A stretch of 64,000 bases of DNA, from contig CP030886.1 of the NCBI GenBank assembly GCA_006969745.1, positions 3,817,234 through 3,881,233 on the forward strand, given 5' to 3'. The translations under genes were made by a program, and so were the position numbers. Below, piece by piece: positions 1-6,975 of the stretch; within the stretch, counting starts at the first letter, position 1; the number at the start of each line of letters is the position of its first letter. The notes below the pieces were generated by a model, which searched no databases, was not told the origin of the DNA, and saw only the letters and a program-made list of their open reading frames with translations. This DNA is from Cytophagaceae bacterium. GTDB taxonomy: Bacteria; Bacteroidota; Bacteroidia; Cytophagales; Cyclobacteriaceae.

Positions 1-289
1 GAGAGGTTCCTTCCATGAGCATGTACATGACCTCAGCCACTTCCGCACGATCTGTCGGGTCCCCATCTAACATTCGTTGGATTGCGGAATCGACTTCAAG
101 ATAAGAGGTGTCTATTGAATGGATGAACAGGTCGTTTCGTTCAAGCTCAACGATGAGTGATTCCATAATTTCAATGGCCTTTTCATTTTTCTCACGGTGT
201 TCTCTCCATTCCTCGAATAGAAATGAAGCAGTGATGCCTATGAAGATTACTACGAATTCAAAGAGGTACTTTCCTAAAGCTTTTTTCAT
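1..289 (-). CDS. membrane-anchored hypothetical protein, 3' end outside window
   Basis: An open frame runs from an ATG at 289 off the left edge of the window, so only the first 96 codons are visible. The product starts MKKALGKYLFEFVVIFIGIT, a short basic stretch followed by one hydrophobic helix. A charged, probably helical segment follows (FEEWREHREKNEKAIEIMES). The layout (N-terminal anchor, then a helical domain) is like that of the protein at 51735-52310. An in-frame ATG lies 15 bases upstream, but the MKKAL start puts the basic residues directly before the helix. It follows the DUF2200 gene on the same strand with a gap of about 40 bases. The function is unknown. Confidence 0.7.
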   Translation of the reverse strand, partial: MKKALGKYLFEFVVIFIGITASFLFEEWREHREKNEKAIEIMESLIVELERNDLFIHSIDTSYLEVDSAIQRMLDGDPTDRAEVAEVMYMLMEGTS

Positions 290-328
290 ACTTGTCAAGT
301 GCATTGATGGGCTTGCTCGATTCGAAAT

Positions 329-694
329 CTACGCTTCTCGCAAGATCTTTTCCATCTTTCGGCCCTTGGCCAGTTCATCTACTAGCTTATCTAAATACCT
401 GGTTTGCCTGGTCAATGGCGTTTCGATTTCCTCAATCCGATATCCACAAATCACCCCTTTGATCAGGTGGGCATTTGGATTCAGATCAGCCCGGTCAAAG
501 AACGTTTCAAACGTCACTTTTTCGTCTATAAGCTCGTGTAGTTTCTTGCCATCAAAACCAGTTAACCATTCGATTACTTGATGCAATTCTTCTTTCGTGC
601 GACCTTTCTTCTCCACCTTATCTACATAATGAGGATAAACGGAAGCAAAAGTCAATTTTGCTACTCTGGCGTCGTGTTCGGGTGTAGTAGACAT
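329..694 (-). CDS. DUF2200 family protein
   Basis: This 121-residue protein matches the DUF2200 family over its whole length. Hallmarks are [18 protein letters not shown] near residue 16, the VIEWLTGFD segment near 40, and the C-terminal [20 protein letters not shown] block. The family is small, cytoplasmic and of unknown biochemical function. It is widespread in bacteria and often found in accessory regions. The upstream spacer (695-1156) is full of repeats, so the gene sits at the end of an accessory block. Family assignment is from remembered sequence; no function is inferred. Confidence 0.85.
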   Translation of the reverse strand: MSTTPEHDARVAKLTFASVYPHYVDKVEKKGRTKEELHQVIEWLTGFDGKKLHELIDEKVTFETFFDRADLNPNAHLIKGVICGYRIEEIETPLTRQTRYLDKLVDELAKGRKMEKILREA

Positions 695-888
695 ATCTAA
701 GTTGATTATATGTGCAAAATAAATTCAATGCGTTGACTGCATTGATAACTGTATAAATGTAAGACAGAAATTCGCCTTTTCCATGTTTTAAAACATTGGT
801 GACTAGTGAATTAGTGATTAGTCATAGTCATGCCGAGCCTGTCAGTGGCAGGCAGGCTCGATTTGGCATCTTCGTTAGTATAGAGGCA

Positions 889-903
889 CAAGTTGTAAAC
901 TTG
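889..903. repeat. small dispersed hairpin (REP-like)
   Basis: CAAGTT, a 3-base loop and AACTTG form a perfect 6-bp inverted repeat inside the context 'ggcacaag...cttgaactagc'. Related 'cacaag/cttgcgcta' hairpins occur at 3669-3689, 53092-53112 and 55113-55131. Confidence 0.45.
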
Positions 904-905
904 AA

Positions 906-991
906 CTAGCTCAAGGATATAAGATGCTGAAATAAATTCAGCATGACGCCAGAAAGCAGACCGATGAATTTAGCTAGAACGTCACCCTGAA
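906..991. repeat. intergenic repeat block 1, copy A
   Basis: This 86-base segment is nearly identical, without gaps, to 5893-5978. It includes the 8-bp inverted repeat ATGCTGAA/TTCAGCAT (924-931 and 937-944) and ends in a GTCACCCTGAA sequence. It lies in the 462-bp gene-free spacer 695-1156, in which no coding frame is convincing. Confidence 0.8.
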
Positions 992-1031
992 CCTGCCTTT
1001 TGTAGGAAGGCTTGTTTCAGGGTCTATTAAG

Positions 1032-1147
1032 CCACGTGTTTAGAAAAACCGGCAAGCGTCCGTCTTAGTGCCGGGCAGATAAGCGGGATATTTAGCAGAC
1101 CTTTGGCATATGAACTAAATAAGGCCATGCGCGATATTGGATATTGG
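1032..1147. repeat. intergenic repeat block 2 (attC-like body), copy A
   Basis: Begins CCACGTGTTTAGAAAAACC and ends GGCCATGCGCGATATT. Copy B is 6069-6180 and a diverged copy C is 55160-55225. All three lie immediately downstream of a minus-strand accessory gene, here the CDGSH/glutamate-synthase fusion whose stop is at 1157. Read on the minus strand the element begins GCCAATATCCAATATCGCGC, which aligns with the 3' arm of the DUF3885 cassette. Confidence 0.75.
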
Positions 1148-1156
1148 CAGGCCGTT

Positions 1157-2668
1157 CTATTTCATTCCAGCGAATCTGATCCCCGTTAAATCTGCCATGT
1201 CCTTTTTCCAGGTAGTTATGTCATTTTGATTGAATTGATTCACATGGTTGTGTCCGCATGCTCGTGCCATCACTTTCATTAGTTCTGTTGAGGCTGAAAA
1301 GAAGTTGTAAAGTTGCTGAGCTGATTTTTCAACATTTATCAATTTTCGCAACTCGGGTTTCTGGGTGGCAACTCCTGCTGGGCAGTTATTGGTGTTGCAC
1401 ATACGAGCAGCCACACATCCTATTGATTGTAGGGCAGAATTAGATACCGCGATTCCGTCTGCTCCAAGTGCCATTGCTTTAATGAAATCATCGGGAACAC
1501 GAATTCCTCCTGTTATAATTAGGGTCACTTCTGATCGACCTACTTTATCTAAGTAATGTCTAGCCCGAGCCAGTGCAGGAATGGTGGGAACTGAAATGTT
1601 GTTTCTGAAGATCAAAGGCGCGGCTCCCGTACCGCCTCCACGACCATCCAATATAATGTAGTCAGCACTAGCGTCCAGCGCGAACTGGATATCCTCTTCA
1701 ATGTGATTGGCAGAGAGCTTGAAGCCGATAGGAATGCCTCCCGTGATATCACGTACTTTATCCGCAAAATTTTTATAATCTTCGGTAGTATGGAGATCAT
1801 CAAAAGTTGGTGGTGATACTGCCGGAGTGCCTTCTTTGAGATTACGGACTTGAGCTATTTTACCTACTACCTTGTTGCCAGATAAGTGACCTCCTGTTCC
1901 GGTTTTTGCGCCTTGACCTCCTTTAAAATGAAATGCCTGTACCTTTTTCAGTTTATCCCATTCAAATCCGAATTTAGCAGAGGCAAGCTCATAGAAGTAC
2001 TTGGAGTTTGCTTGTTGCTCATCTTCGAGCATGCCACCTTCTCCCGAACAAATTCCAGTACCAGCTAATTCGGCTCCTTTAGCCAAAGAAACTTTAGCTT
2101 CTTCTGATAAAGCACCAAAACTCATATCAGATACAAACAATGGAATGTCTAGTTTTAAAGGCCTTTTGGCATTAGGTCCAATAATTAATTCAGAACCCAC
2201 CTCTACGTCCTCCATTAGAGGTTTGGTAGCCATTTGGGCTGCTAGCAGTTGTATATCTCTCCATCTCGGAAGCTCAGGAATAGGTACTCCCATGGCACCC
2301 ATTTCACCATGATGACCTGTTTTGGATAACCCATCTTTAGCCAAAGCTTTTATATAAGCAAGAGTTGGTTCTTCTTTCGTAGATCCATTACTAGCTGTAG
2401 TTTCTGCATCCGAAGAGTTAGATTCATCGCCGAGTTTTGCGTGTGTGCCATCACAGTATGGAGCATTTTTTGAATGCTTACACATGCACAGATAAGCTTC
2501 ACCCGATTCTTCAGCCACGAATTGCTTTGGAGTGATGTCAGTAGTTTTATGCGAGCCATCACAAAAAGGTTGATTGCTGCTGCGACCGCAGGCACACCAA
2601 TAATGTTCTTCGCCCTTTTTAAGTTCTACTTTGGCGGGCTTTCTATCGGCTATTTTAGGCTTGCTCAT
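1157..2668 (-). CDS. double CDGSH iron-sulfur domain fused to glutamate-synthase-like FMN domain
   Basis: The protein has 503 residues. Two CDGSH-type [2Fe-2S] motifs lie at its N-terminus: C25-A-C27...C36-D-G-S-H40 and C61-M-C63...C72-D-G-T-H76. After a Ser/Glu-rich linker (about 77-100), residues ~105-495 form a GltB2-type FMN-binding TIM barrel (GOGAT central/FMN domain). It carries the SFGALSEEAK, GEGGML, GGRGGGTGAAP and CNTNNCPAGVATQ segments. Known stand-alone relatives are FMN/Fe-S oxidoreductases that lack the glutaminase domain, so true glutamate synthesis is not implied. It follows the 69-residue ferredoxin by 3 bases, and a Crp-type regulator gene lies just upstream. Together they suggest a small redox operon. 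Substrate unknown. Confidence 0.9.
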   Translation of the reverse strand: MSKPKIADRKPAKVELKKGEEHYWCACGRSSNQPFCDGSHKTTDITPKQFVAEESGEAYLCMCKHSKNAPYCDGTHAKLGDESNSSDAETTASNGSTKEEPTLAYIKALAKDGLSKTGHHGEMGAMGVPIPELPRWRDIQLLAAQMATKPLMEDVEVGSELIIGPNAKRPLKLDIPLFVSDMSFGALSEEAKVSLAKGAELAGTGICSGEGGMLEDEQQANSKYFYELASAKFGFEWDKLKKVQAFHFKGGQGAKTGTGGHLSGNKVVGKIAQVRNLKEGTPAVSPPTFDDLHTTEDYKNFADKVRDITGGIPIGFKLSANHIEEDIQFALDASADYIILDGRGGGTGAAPLIFRNNISVPTIPALARARHYLDKVGRSEVTLIITGGIRVPDDFIKAMALGADGIAVSNSALQSIGCVAARMCNTNNCPAGVATQKPELRKLINVEKSAQQLYNFFSASTELMKVMARACGHNHVNQFNQNDITTWKKDMADLTGIRFAGMK

Positions 2669-2671
2669 AGA

Positions 2672-2881
2672 TTAACTGTTTATAGTAAAACTCAATGCTC
2701 CGGACGGACAATTACTAATCTGCTTCTTCAGCTCTTCTGTAGAGGCATTTTCAATTTGAATCCATGGTGATTCTTTAGGTTTATAAACCTGAGGTAAAGA
2801 CTTCACACAAATACCAGCATGCTGGCAAAGCTTTGGTTGCCATTTAATGGTTATTTCACCATTGGAATATTCGTTGGCCAT
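2672..2881 (-). CDS. small divergent 4Fe-4S mono-cluster ferredoxin-like protein
   Basis: The 69-residue protein resembles the Fer4_19 family. C19-Q-H-A-G-I-C25-V-K-S-L-P lies near the N-terminus and C58-P-S-G-A-L near the C-terminus. Only three Cys are present, so a fourth cluster ligand would have to be another residue (H21 is a candidate). It probably passes electrons to or from the adjacent CDGSH/FMN protein, whose start lies 3 bases after this stop, so translation may be coupled. A short spacer of about 70 bases separates it from the Crp-like gene upstream. Confidence 0.85.
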   Translation of the reverse strand: MANEYSNGEITIKWQPKLCQHAGICVKSLPQVYKPKESPWIQIENASTEELKKQISNCPSGALSFTINS

Positions 2882-2952
2882 AACATTGAATTTTATTCAA
2901 ATGTCGAAGCTTTAGAATTTCTATGCATTCATCTAGATGAAGAAATGATGTT

Positions 2953-3489
2953 TTAAGGGCGAGCCATTTGACTTCTTATCGTGCTTAGGGTTTGAGGGGC
3001 GATACCAAGGTAAGAAGCAATCATCTTCTGGGGTACACGATTGATAAGGTCTGGATAAATTTCAAGGAAATATTTGTATCTATCCGCTGCTGGGGACCCC
3101 ATAAGCATTAAAACCCTTCGTTGAAGTCTTCCAACCCTTCTTGTGAGAAGACTCACATTTTCAATGAGCTGTTTTTGATCCAGTCTTTCATTGAATAGTC
3201 CGTCTTTGTTAAAAATGATCACTTCAGAATCCTCAAGACAATCAATGAAAAGCTCAGTTGCCTGATCGTACCCTATTGCTTCAATATCTCCAATGATCCA
3301 ACCCTCAGGTGCAAACATGTAAATATGTTCTTTTCCAGTGCCGTCAATTATAAAACTCCTTGCCAATCCTTTTTTTATATAAAAGGCATGAGTATTTGTG
3401 GATTTTGGAAATTGAATGGTTTCACCCTTCTTGAATTTCTTCAGGTTGCTTTTGGTTTCCTGACTTAATATGATTTCAATTTTTTCCAC
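2953..3489 (-). CDS. Crp/Fnr-family transcriptional regulator
   Basis: The product has a cyclic-nucleotide-binding-like beta roll (FKKGETIQFP, IKKGLARSFI, EHIYMFAPEGWIIGD) followed by a helical linker. The C-terminal helix-turn-helix is VPQKMIASYLGIAPQTLSTI. A GTG at 3489 (VEKIEIIL...) is preferred. A longer frame to a TTG at 3525 exists, but it would translate the conserved box at 3500-3530 and adds residues with no family match. It lies upstream of the ferredoxin and CDGSH fusion on the same strand and may control them. Its last codons contain GGCGAGC (2958-2964 on the plus strand), the inverted partner of the bases just upstream of its start. Confidence 0.85.
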   Translation of the reverse strand: MEKIEIILSQETKSNLKKFKKGETIQFPKSTNTHAFYIKKGLARSFIIDGTGKEHIYMFAPEGWIIGDIEAIGYDQATELFIDCLEDSEVIIFNKDGLFNERLDQKQLIENVSLLTRRVGRLQRRVLMLMGSPAADRYKYFLEIYPDLINRVPQKMIASYLGIAPQTLSTIRSQMARP

Positions 3490-3499
3490 TGCCAATATT

Positions 3500-3530
3500 G
3501 CTCGCCAACAATTATATAAACGCAATATAA
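3500..3530 (-). repeat. conserved cassette-type box upstream of Crp-like gene
   Basis: Read on the minus strand the box is TATATTGCGTTTATATA followed by ATTGTT and the variable GGCGAGC, ending 11 bases before the GTG start. The same box precedes the genes at 6191-6775 and 55232-56035. It resembles the right arm of an attC-type recombination site. A shared promoter is the alternative. Confidence 0.65.
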
Positions 3531-3567
3531 AAACACATCCTCATTCAAGGATCAGTTAACCCATATT

Positions 3568-3583
3568 CCCCCTTTGAAGGGGG
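3568..3583. repeat. C-run/G-run hairpin
   Basis: CCCCCT, a TTGA loop and AGGGGG form a small GC-rich hairpin in the spacer between convergently and divergently unrelated genes. It is followed by a G-rich tract to about 3630. It has the look of a dispersed Bacteroidota intergenic repeat. No coding potential is apparent. Confidence 0.4.
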
Positions 3584-3668
3584 GTGTGATGGAATGTGTG
3601 GCGGGAGGGGGATGTGAATTCGGAGGGCGGGCAGTCTTTTTTCATTACATGTCTATGATAGGCGGTAG

Positions 3669-3689
3669 GCACAAGCTACAAGTTTGCGC
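3669..3689. repeat. REP-like imperfect hairpin
   Basis: GCACAAG and TTTGCGC flank a 7-base loop as an imperfect inverted repeat, followed by CAACG. It belongs to the same 'acaag...cttgcgc' family as 53092-53112. Confidence 0.4.
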
Positions 3690-3711
3690 CAACGTCTGCC
3701 ATATTCACATA

Positions 3712-5151
3712 TCATTCTGGATGGTCTACAAACACAATTTTCCCATCCTTATCCAAAGAAATAGCTGCATAAATTTCTTTACTGGTCTTCAGTTTGTAAT
3801 AACGGATTTTGTGAATTTTAACTTCAAACAACTCCACATCCTTGCTGCTTACATCAACCTGATCAATGAATGTTATGGATTTGGCTGAAGCAAGAGATCT
3901 TTTGAGTGATTTAGATAGGTATGACTTGGGATAATTGTCACTGAGCAACGTTTCATTGACTGCATCTGAAGCAATGCTTTGAAAAAATTCAAGGTGCTGA
4001 GCAGTGACCTTTGGACTTTCATCTATTTTGATTTCTCTCTGAGAAAGTAAGGATATTTCCGGATAATAATTGCCGGCTATTTGCTGGGTTGTTGCAAACC
4101 TTAATGATCCCTGAAGATTATTAAGCAGAATAATTATAAAATTCTCTTTTGGAATCATAAAAACATGGCTATTGAATCCCGTTCTAAAACCACCACTATG
4201 TTCGGCTACCAAGTTGCCTGACATAGGCCAAATCATCCATCCCGGTGCAGTTGAAATAAAATCCCCATTATTAAGGGTAGGAGGACTGAACATTATCTGC
4301 ATAGATTTTTCATTTAGCAACTGACCGGAAAGCAATCCATTGTAAAATTTCAGTAAATCTCTTGCGGTAGTCCGAATACCTACATCCGCTCTTCCATAAG
4401 ATACAGGAGCCATCAAGATTCCATTGCCTCGCCCTGAAACACCAGCGTTAAATTCAGTAGTGTCATAATCAAAATATCCGGAGACACGGTTTGGAATTAT
4501 CTTATAAGGATGATCTACATATGTATTCGTTAGTTCCAATGGACGGAATATGAATTCCTTCAGATATTCCTCATAATATTGACCGCTTATACGTTCGATC
4601 ACAACTCCCAAAACAAAAGGTCCGCATGAATACTTCACGTTAGTGCCGGGAGTGAACAACAGGTCAGTATCAAACAAATGGCTAAGAATCAAACTATCTG
4701 TTTGAGAGTTTAAAAACAGTTCATTCGACTTGTCCCAGCTATAAAGCCCCCAGTCATCCACTAATCCAGATGAATGAGTGAGTAGTTGCTTTATGGTAAT
4801 TGCATCCCATGATTGTGGTGCTTCAGGAATGTATTTTTTAACAGAATCGTCCAAATCCAACTCTCCTTTCTCAGCCATTAAAAGAATGGCTGCCGCCGTA
4901 TAGGCTTTACTCATCGAAGCAATGGCAAAGACTGATTTTTCTGTGACTGGAACATTTAATTCAACATTTGACAATCCTCTGTAACCTTCTTCGACTATTT
5001 GTCCGTTTTTCGATACCATGAAAGCAAAACCAGGAATGTTTCTTTCTTCGATTCGCTTATCAATTATTTGATCAACACTCTCTTGGGCAATGCAAAGTGA
5101 GCTCAGAAAAAATGTAAATAGGTTGAGTCCAATAATTTTGTACCTTCTCAT
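3712..5151 (-). CDS. serine hydrolase, class C beta-lactamase/PBP-like fold, secreted
   Basis: The 479-residue protein has an N-terminal signal peptide ending near CIAQ (residue ~23). The beta-lactamase-related domain carries the nucleophile motif S79-M-S-K82. The second motif reads Y174-S-C in place of the usual Y-x-N. The third-motif region is HSGGF. About 100 residues beyond the catalytic domain show no recognised family; such tails are common in Bacteroidota esterase/peptidase relatives. It is probably exported to the periplasm or surface, acting on an ester, peptide or D-amino acid substrate. The Cys in the second motif is unusual and may alter activity. An 8-bp palindrome lies 58 bases upstream of the start. 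Confidence 0.85.
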   Translation of the reverse strand: MRRYKIIGLNLFTFFLSSLCIAQESVDQIIDKRIEERNIPGFAFMVSKNGQIVEEGYRGLSNVELNVPVTEKSVFAIASMSKAYTAAAILLMAEKGELDLDDSVKKYIPEAPQSWDAITIKQLLTHSSGLVDDWGLYSWDKSNELFLNSQTDSLILSHLFDTDLLFTPGTNVKYSCGPFVLGVVIERISGQYYEEYLKEFIFRPLELTNTYVDHPYKIIPNRVSGYFDYDTTEFNAGVSGRGNGILMAPVSYGRADVGIRTTARDLLKFYNGLLSGQLLNEKSMQIMFSPPTLNNGDFISTAPGWMIWPMSGNLVAEHSGGFRTGFNSHVFMIPKENFIIILLNNLQGSLRFATTQQIAGNYYPEISLLSQREIKIDESPKVTAQHLEFFQSIASDAVNETLLSDNYPKSYLSKSLKRSLASAKSITFIDQVDVSSKDVELFEVKIHKIRYYKLKTSKEIYAAISLDKDGKIVFVDHPE

Positions 5152-5208
5152 TTTGCATTATCTGCTATGATTACTGACAATATAAAAGTAACAAAGAAAG
5201 CATGGGTT

Positions 5209-5230
5209 TAGTAAGCCATCTAGCTTACTA
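5209..5230. promoter_or_regulatory. palindrome upstream of serine hydrolase (operator candidate)
   Basis: TAGTAAGC, a 6-base spacer and GCTTACTA form a perfect 8-bp inverted repeat about 58-79 bases upstream of the hydrolase start. No T-run follows on either strand, so an operator is more likely than a terminator. No regulator is assigned. Confidence 0.35.
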
Positions 5231-5315
5231 TTTTGATCAATGCCTCTTTACCTGCAAATTAGTAGAAATAGAATTGTTGGAATGAGTGTGATGCACGATG
5301 CAAAGGTGCTAGTGC

Positions 5316-5795
5316 TTAATTATCCAATATGTGGTGAGTAACATTCGTAGTAACAATTTTCCACTCATTGCCGATCTTTTTTAGACCGTAAACAGCACTG
5401 CCCGCTACTTTGGATGTATCTCCTTCCTTGACTATTCTTTCATTGTAATATTCCATCAGATAAGATGCGGATTCACCGGAAAGAATATGAATTTTCTCGT
5501 TGGACAGTTCCCACTTTAATATTTGTTGAGTGTCATCTATAAACGATTTCCATATATCGTTAACTGTCTTGTAATCTCCCCAGTATTCGCCATCTCCAAA
5601 GAGGATATGATCCTTTACATCTGCGTAGTGTTTCATCAGGTTCTCATGATCTAGATTTTTCAGGTCATTCACATGATGCTGATACATTTCCTGAATGTCC
5701 TTCTTTATTTCATCTTCTGTGATTTCCTTAGATGGTTGTTCACATGCAACAAGTGCCAGGTAGATATAGGATGCAAACAACAGTCTGAATGACAT
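5316..5795 (-). CDS. SnoaL/NTF2-like lipoprotein
   Basis: The 159-residue product has a lipoprotein signal with lipobox LVAC (Cys about residue 18), so it should be anchored to the cell envelope. The mature part starts with a helical segment (EDEIKKDIQEMYQHHVNDLK). It continues with a ground pattern typical of NTF2/SnoaL-like folds: a HILFGDGEYWGDYKTVNDIW segment and C-terminal strands with GNEWKIVTTNVTHH. Family members range from enzymes to ligand-binding proteins, and no catalytic role can be assigned. A degenerate copy of the cassette-type box lies at 5831-5855, about 36 bases upstream of the start, and a repeat array follows. Confidence 0.75.
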   Translation of the reverse strand: MSFRLLFASYIYLALVACEQPSKEITEDEIKKDIQEMYQHHVNDLKNLDHENLMKHYADVKDHILFGDGEYWGDYKTVNDIWKSFIDDTQQILKWELSNEKIHILSGESASYLMEYYNERIVKEGDTSKVAGSAVYGLKKIGNEWKIVTTNVTHHILDN

Positions 5796-5830
5796 AATAG
5801 GAGTGTTTATATGGAATTCACTACAAGCAG

Positions 5831-5855
5831 GTATATAAATGCATTATAAATATAG
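5831..5855 (-). repeat. degenerate cassette-type box
   Basis: The minus strand contains TGCATTTATATA, one base different from TGCGTTTATATA in the boxes at 3500-3530 and 6786-6815. It is separated from the SnoaL-like start by about 36 bases, so the relation is weaker than for the three clear boxes. Confidence 0.35.
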
Positions 5856-5892
5856 TTCACTTCTGGTTTGAAAGTCAATTGAAATACTTGTG

Positions 5893-5978
5893 CTAGCTCA
5901 AGGATATAAGATACTGAAATAAATTCAGCATGACGCGATAAAGTAGACCGATGAACTTAGCTAGAACGTCACCCTGAA
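5893..5978. repeat. intergenic repeat block 1, copy B
   Basis: Same length and almost the same sequence as 906-991, starting CTAGCTCAAGGATATAAG. It runs into a CCCTGAA/TTCAGGG hairpin. It is part of the 395-bp non-coding spacer 5796-6190. Confidence 0.8.
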
Positions 5979-6032
5979 TTTGATTCAGGGTCTATTTAGT
6001 CAGTCAATTACAAATTGACGTGATATGAAGGT

Positions 6033-6047
6033 GTAGCTACAAGCTAC
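6033..6047. repeat. short perfect hairpin
   Basis: GTAGCT, a 3-base loop and AGCTAC form a perfect inverted repeat between repeat blocks 1 and 2 of copy B. It is analogous in position to other small hairpins in these spacers. Confidence 0.4.
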
Positions 6048-6068
6048 GCTTAGTGGGGGTCTATTTAT

Positions 6069-6180
6069 CCACGTGTTTAGAAAAACCAGCTAGGGTTGGT
6101 CTTAGTGCCGTACGGATAAGAGGGATATTTAGAAGACACTTGGCATATGAACTAAGTAAGACCATGCGCTATATCGTATG
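6069..6180. repeat. intergenic repeat block 2 (attC-like body), copy B
   Basis: Starts CCACGTGTTTAGAAAAACC like copy A and ends GACCATGCGCTATATCG. It directly abuts GTTAGAGAGC, which is the inverted partner of the sequence upstream of the DUF3885 gene. Read on the minus strand it is the immediate 3' flank of that gene. Confidence 0.8.
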
Positions 6181-6190
6181 TTAGAGAGCT

Positions 6191-6775
6191 TTACATTCCG
6201 TCTTTCCCCGGAGAAAGCCAGTTAGAATAGCGTTGTTTATAGGCTTGCATAGTTGGTTCGTTCTCCAAAATAACGTCAACCCCTCCATCATATGGGTTGA
6301 TAATTCGGTTATTGCTTGGACATATAAAGGTTCCTCTTACTTCATCGTTGGCAAGTTTCATGAGAAGTTCATCAAGCTCGTTAATCCTCCAAGTTGCTTT
6401 GGAAATGAAGATCTGATAAAAGTAAGGTTCACCTTCATGTTCCTCTGGGCGGACTTCATGTAGTGGAATATCCATGACATGTAGGAATGTCTCCCAATCA
6501 AGTTCACCTATGCTCAGTTGTTCAGTTAAGTCGGTGCTGTAAAGGCCAATAAGGATGTAGAATTCTTGACCTTTCCCGAAAATGTCTTCAATAAGTTCGT
6601 TCTGGCGTTCTAAGATTATGGACTCTTCTTCAGGAGTTTCAGCGTATCTCTTGGATTCAGGAAGACTATGAATTCTAAACCACCGATCATTGAAAACATG
6701 TTTCAATTCATGTCCGATTGGCAAAGAGTTCGGGTAAGTTCGGTTCCAATAATCTGTAAATTGTTCTTTCGTCAC
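6191..6775 (-). CDS. DUF3885 domain-containing protein
   Basis: The 194-residue soluble protein has no signal peptide. The C-terminal ~60 residues (NNRIINPYDGGVDVILENEP...YKQRYSNWL) fit the DUF3885 pattern of a short strand-rich region ending in 'Y..Y..W'. The N-terminal part (YPNSLPIGHELKHVFNDRWF) also matches longer family members. The function is unknown. Genes of this family occur as isolated accessory genes. Here the gene is alone between inverted 10-bp repeats and starts 11 bases after the conserved box, with no room for its own ordinary promoter unless the box serves as one. Confidence 0.75.
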   Translation of the reverse strand: MTKEQFTDYWNRTYPNSLPIGHELKHVFNDRWFRIHSLPESKRYAETPEEESIILERQNELIEDIFGKGQEFYILIGLYSTDLTEQLSIGELDWETFLHVMDIPLHEVRPEEHEGEPYFYQIFISKATWRINELDELLMKLANDEVRGTFICPSNNRIINPYDGGVDVILENEPTMQAYKQRYSNWLSPGKDGM

Positions 6776-6785
6776 TGTAGATAAT

Positions 6786-6815
6786 GCTCTCTAACAATTA
6801 TATAAACGTAATATA
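6786..6815 (-). repeat. conserved cassette-type box upstream of DUF3885 gene
   Basis: On the minus strand: TATATTACGTTTATATAAT, then TGTT and the variable AGAGAGC. One base differs from the box at 3500-3530 over the first 17 positions. See the cassette entry. Confidence 0.65.
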
Positions 6816-6975
6816 AATAAAACAGCACGTACACCTCATGGAGGCATTTTTTATTGAATGGTTCCGTTTTAACCACCATTTTGGCAGGTAAATGAGAATT
6901 CACGATTTACTCCCAATTAAGGAGTTAAAAATAACCCTTCAAATCATTTACCTTTGATAACACTACTTTTCAGCT

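Larger units (their letters stand above)
6180..6815 (-). mobile_element. putative integron-like gene cassette carrying DUF3885 gene
   Basis: GTTAGAGAGC at 6180-6189 and GCTCTCTAAC at 6786-6795 form a perfect 10-bp inverted pair bracketing a single gene. On the minus strand the order is conserved box, GTTAGAGAGC, gene, GCTCTCTAAC, then repeat block 2. In integrons the first bases of a cassette are complementary to the start of its own attC, which is what is seen here. Against a standard cassette, the possible attC is far longer than usual and no integrase is visible. Confidence 0.5.

Noticed and set aside
3490..3525. TTG start at 3525 for the Crp-like gene
   Set aside because: It would translate the conserved box that also precedes two other genes; the extra residues have no match to the family.
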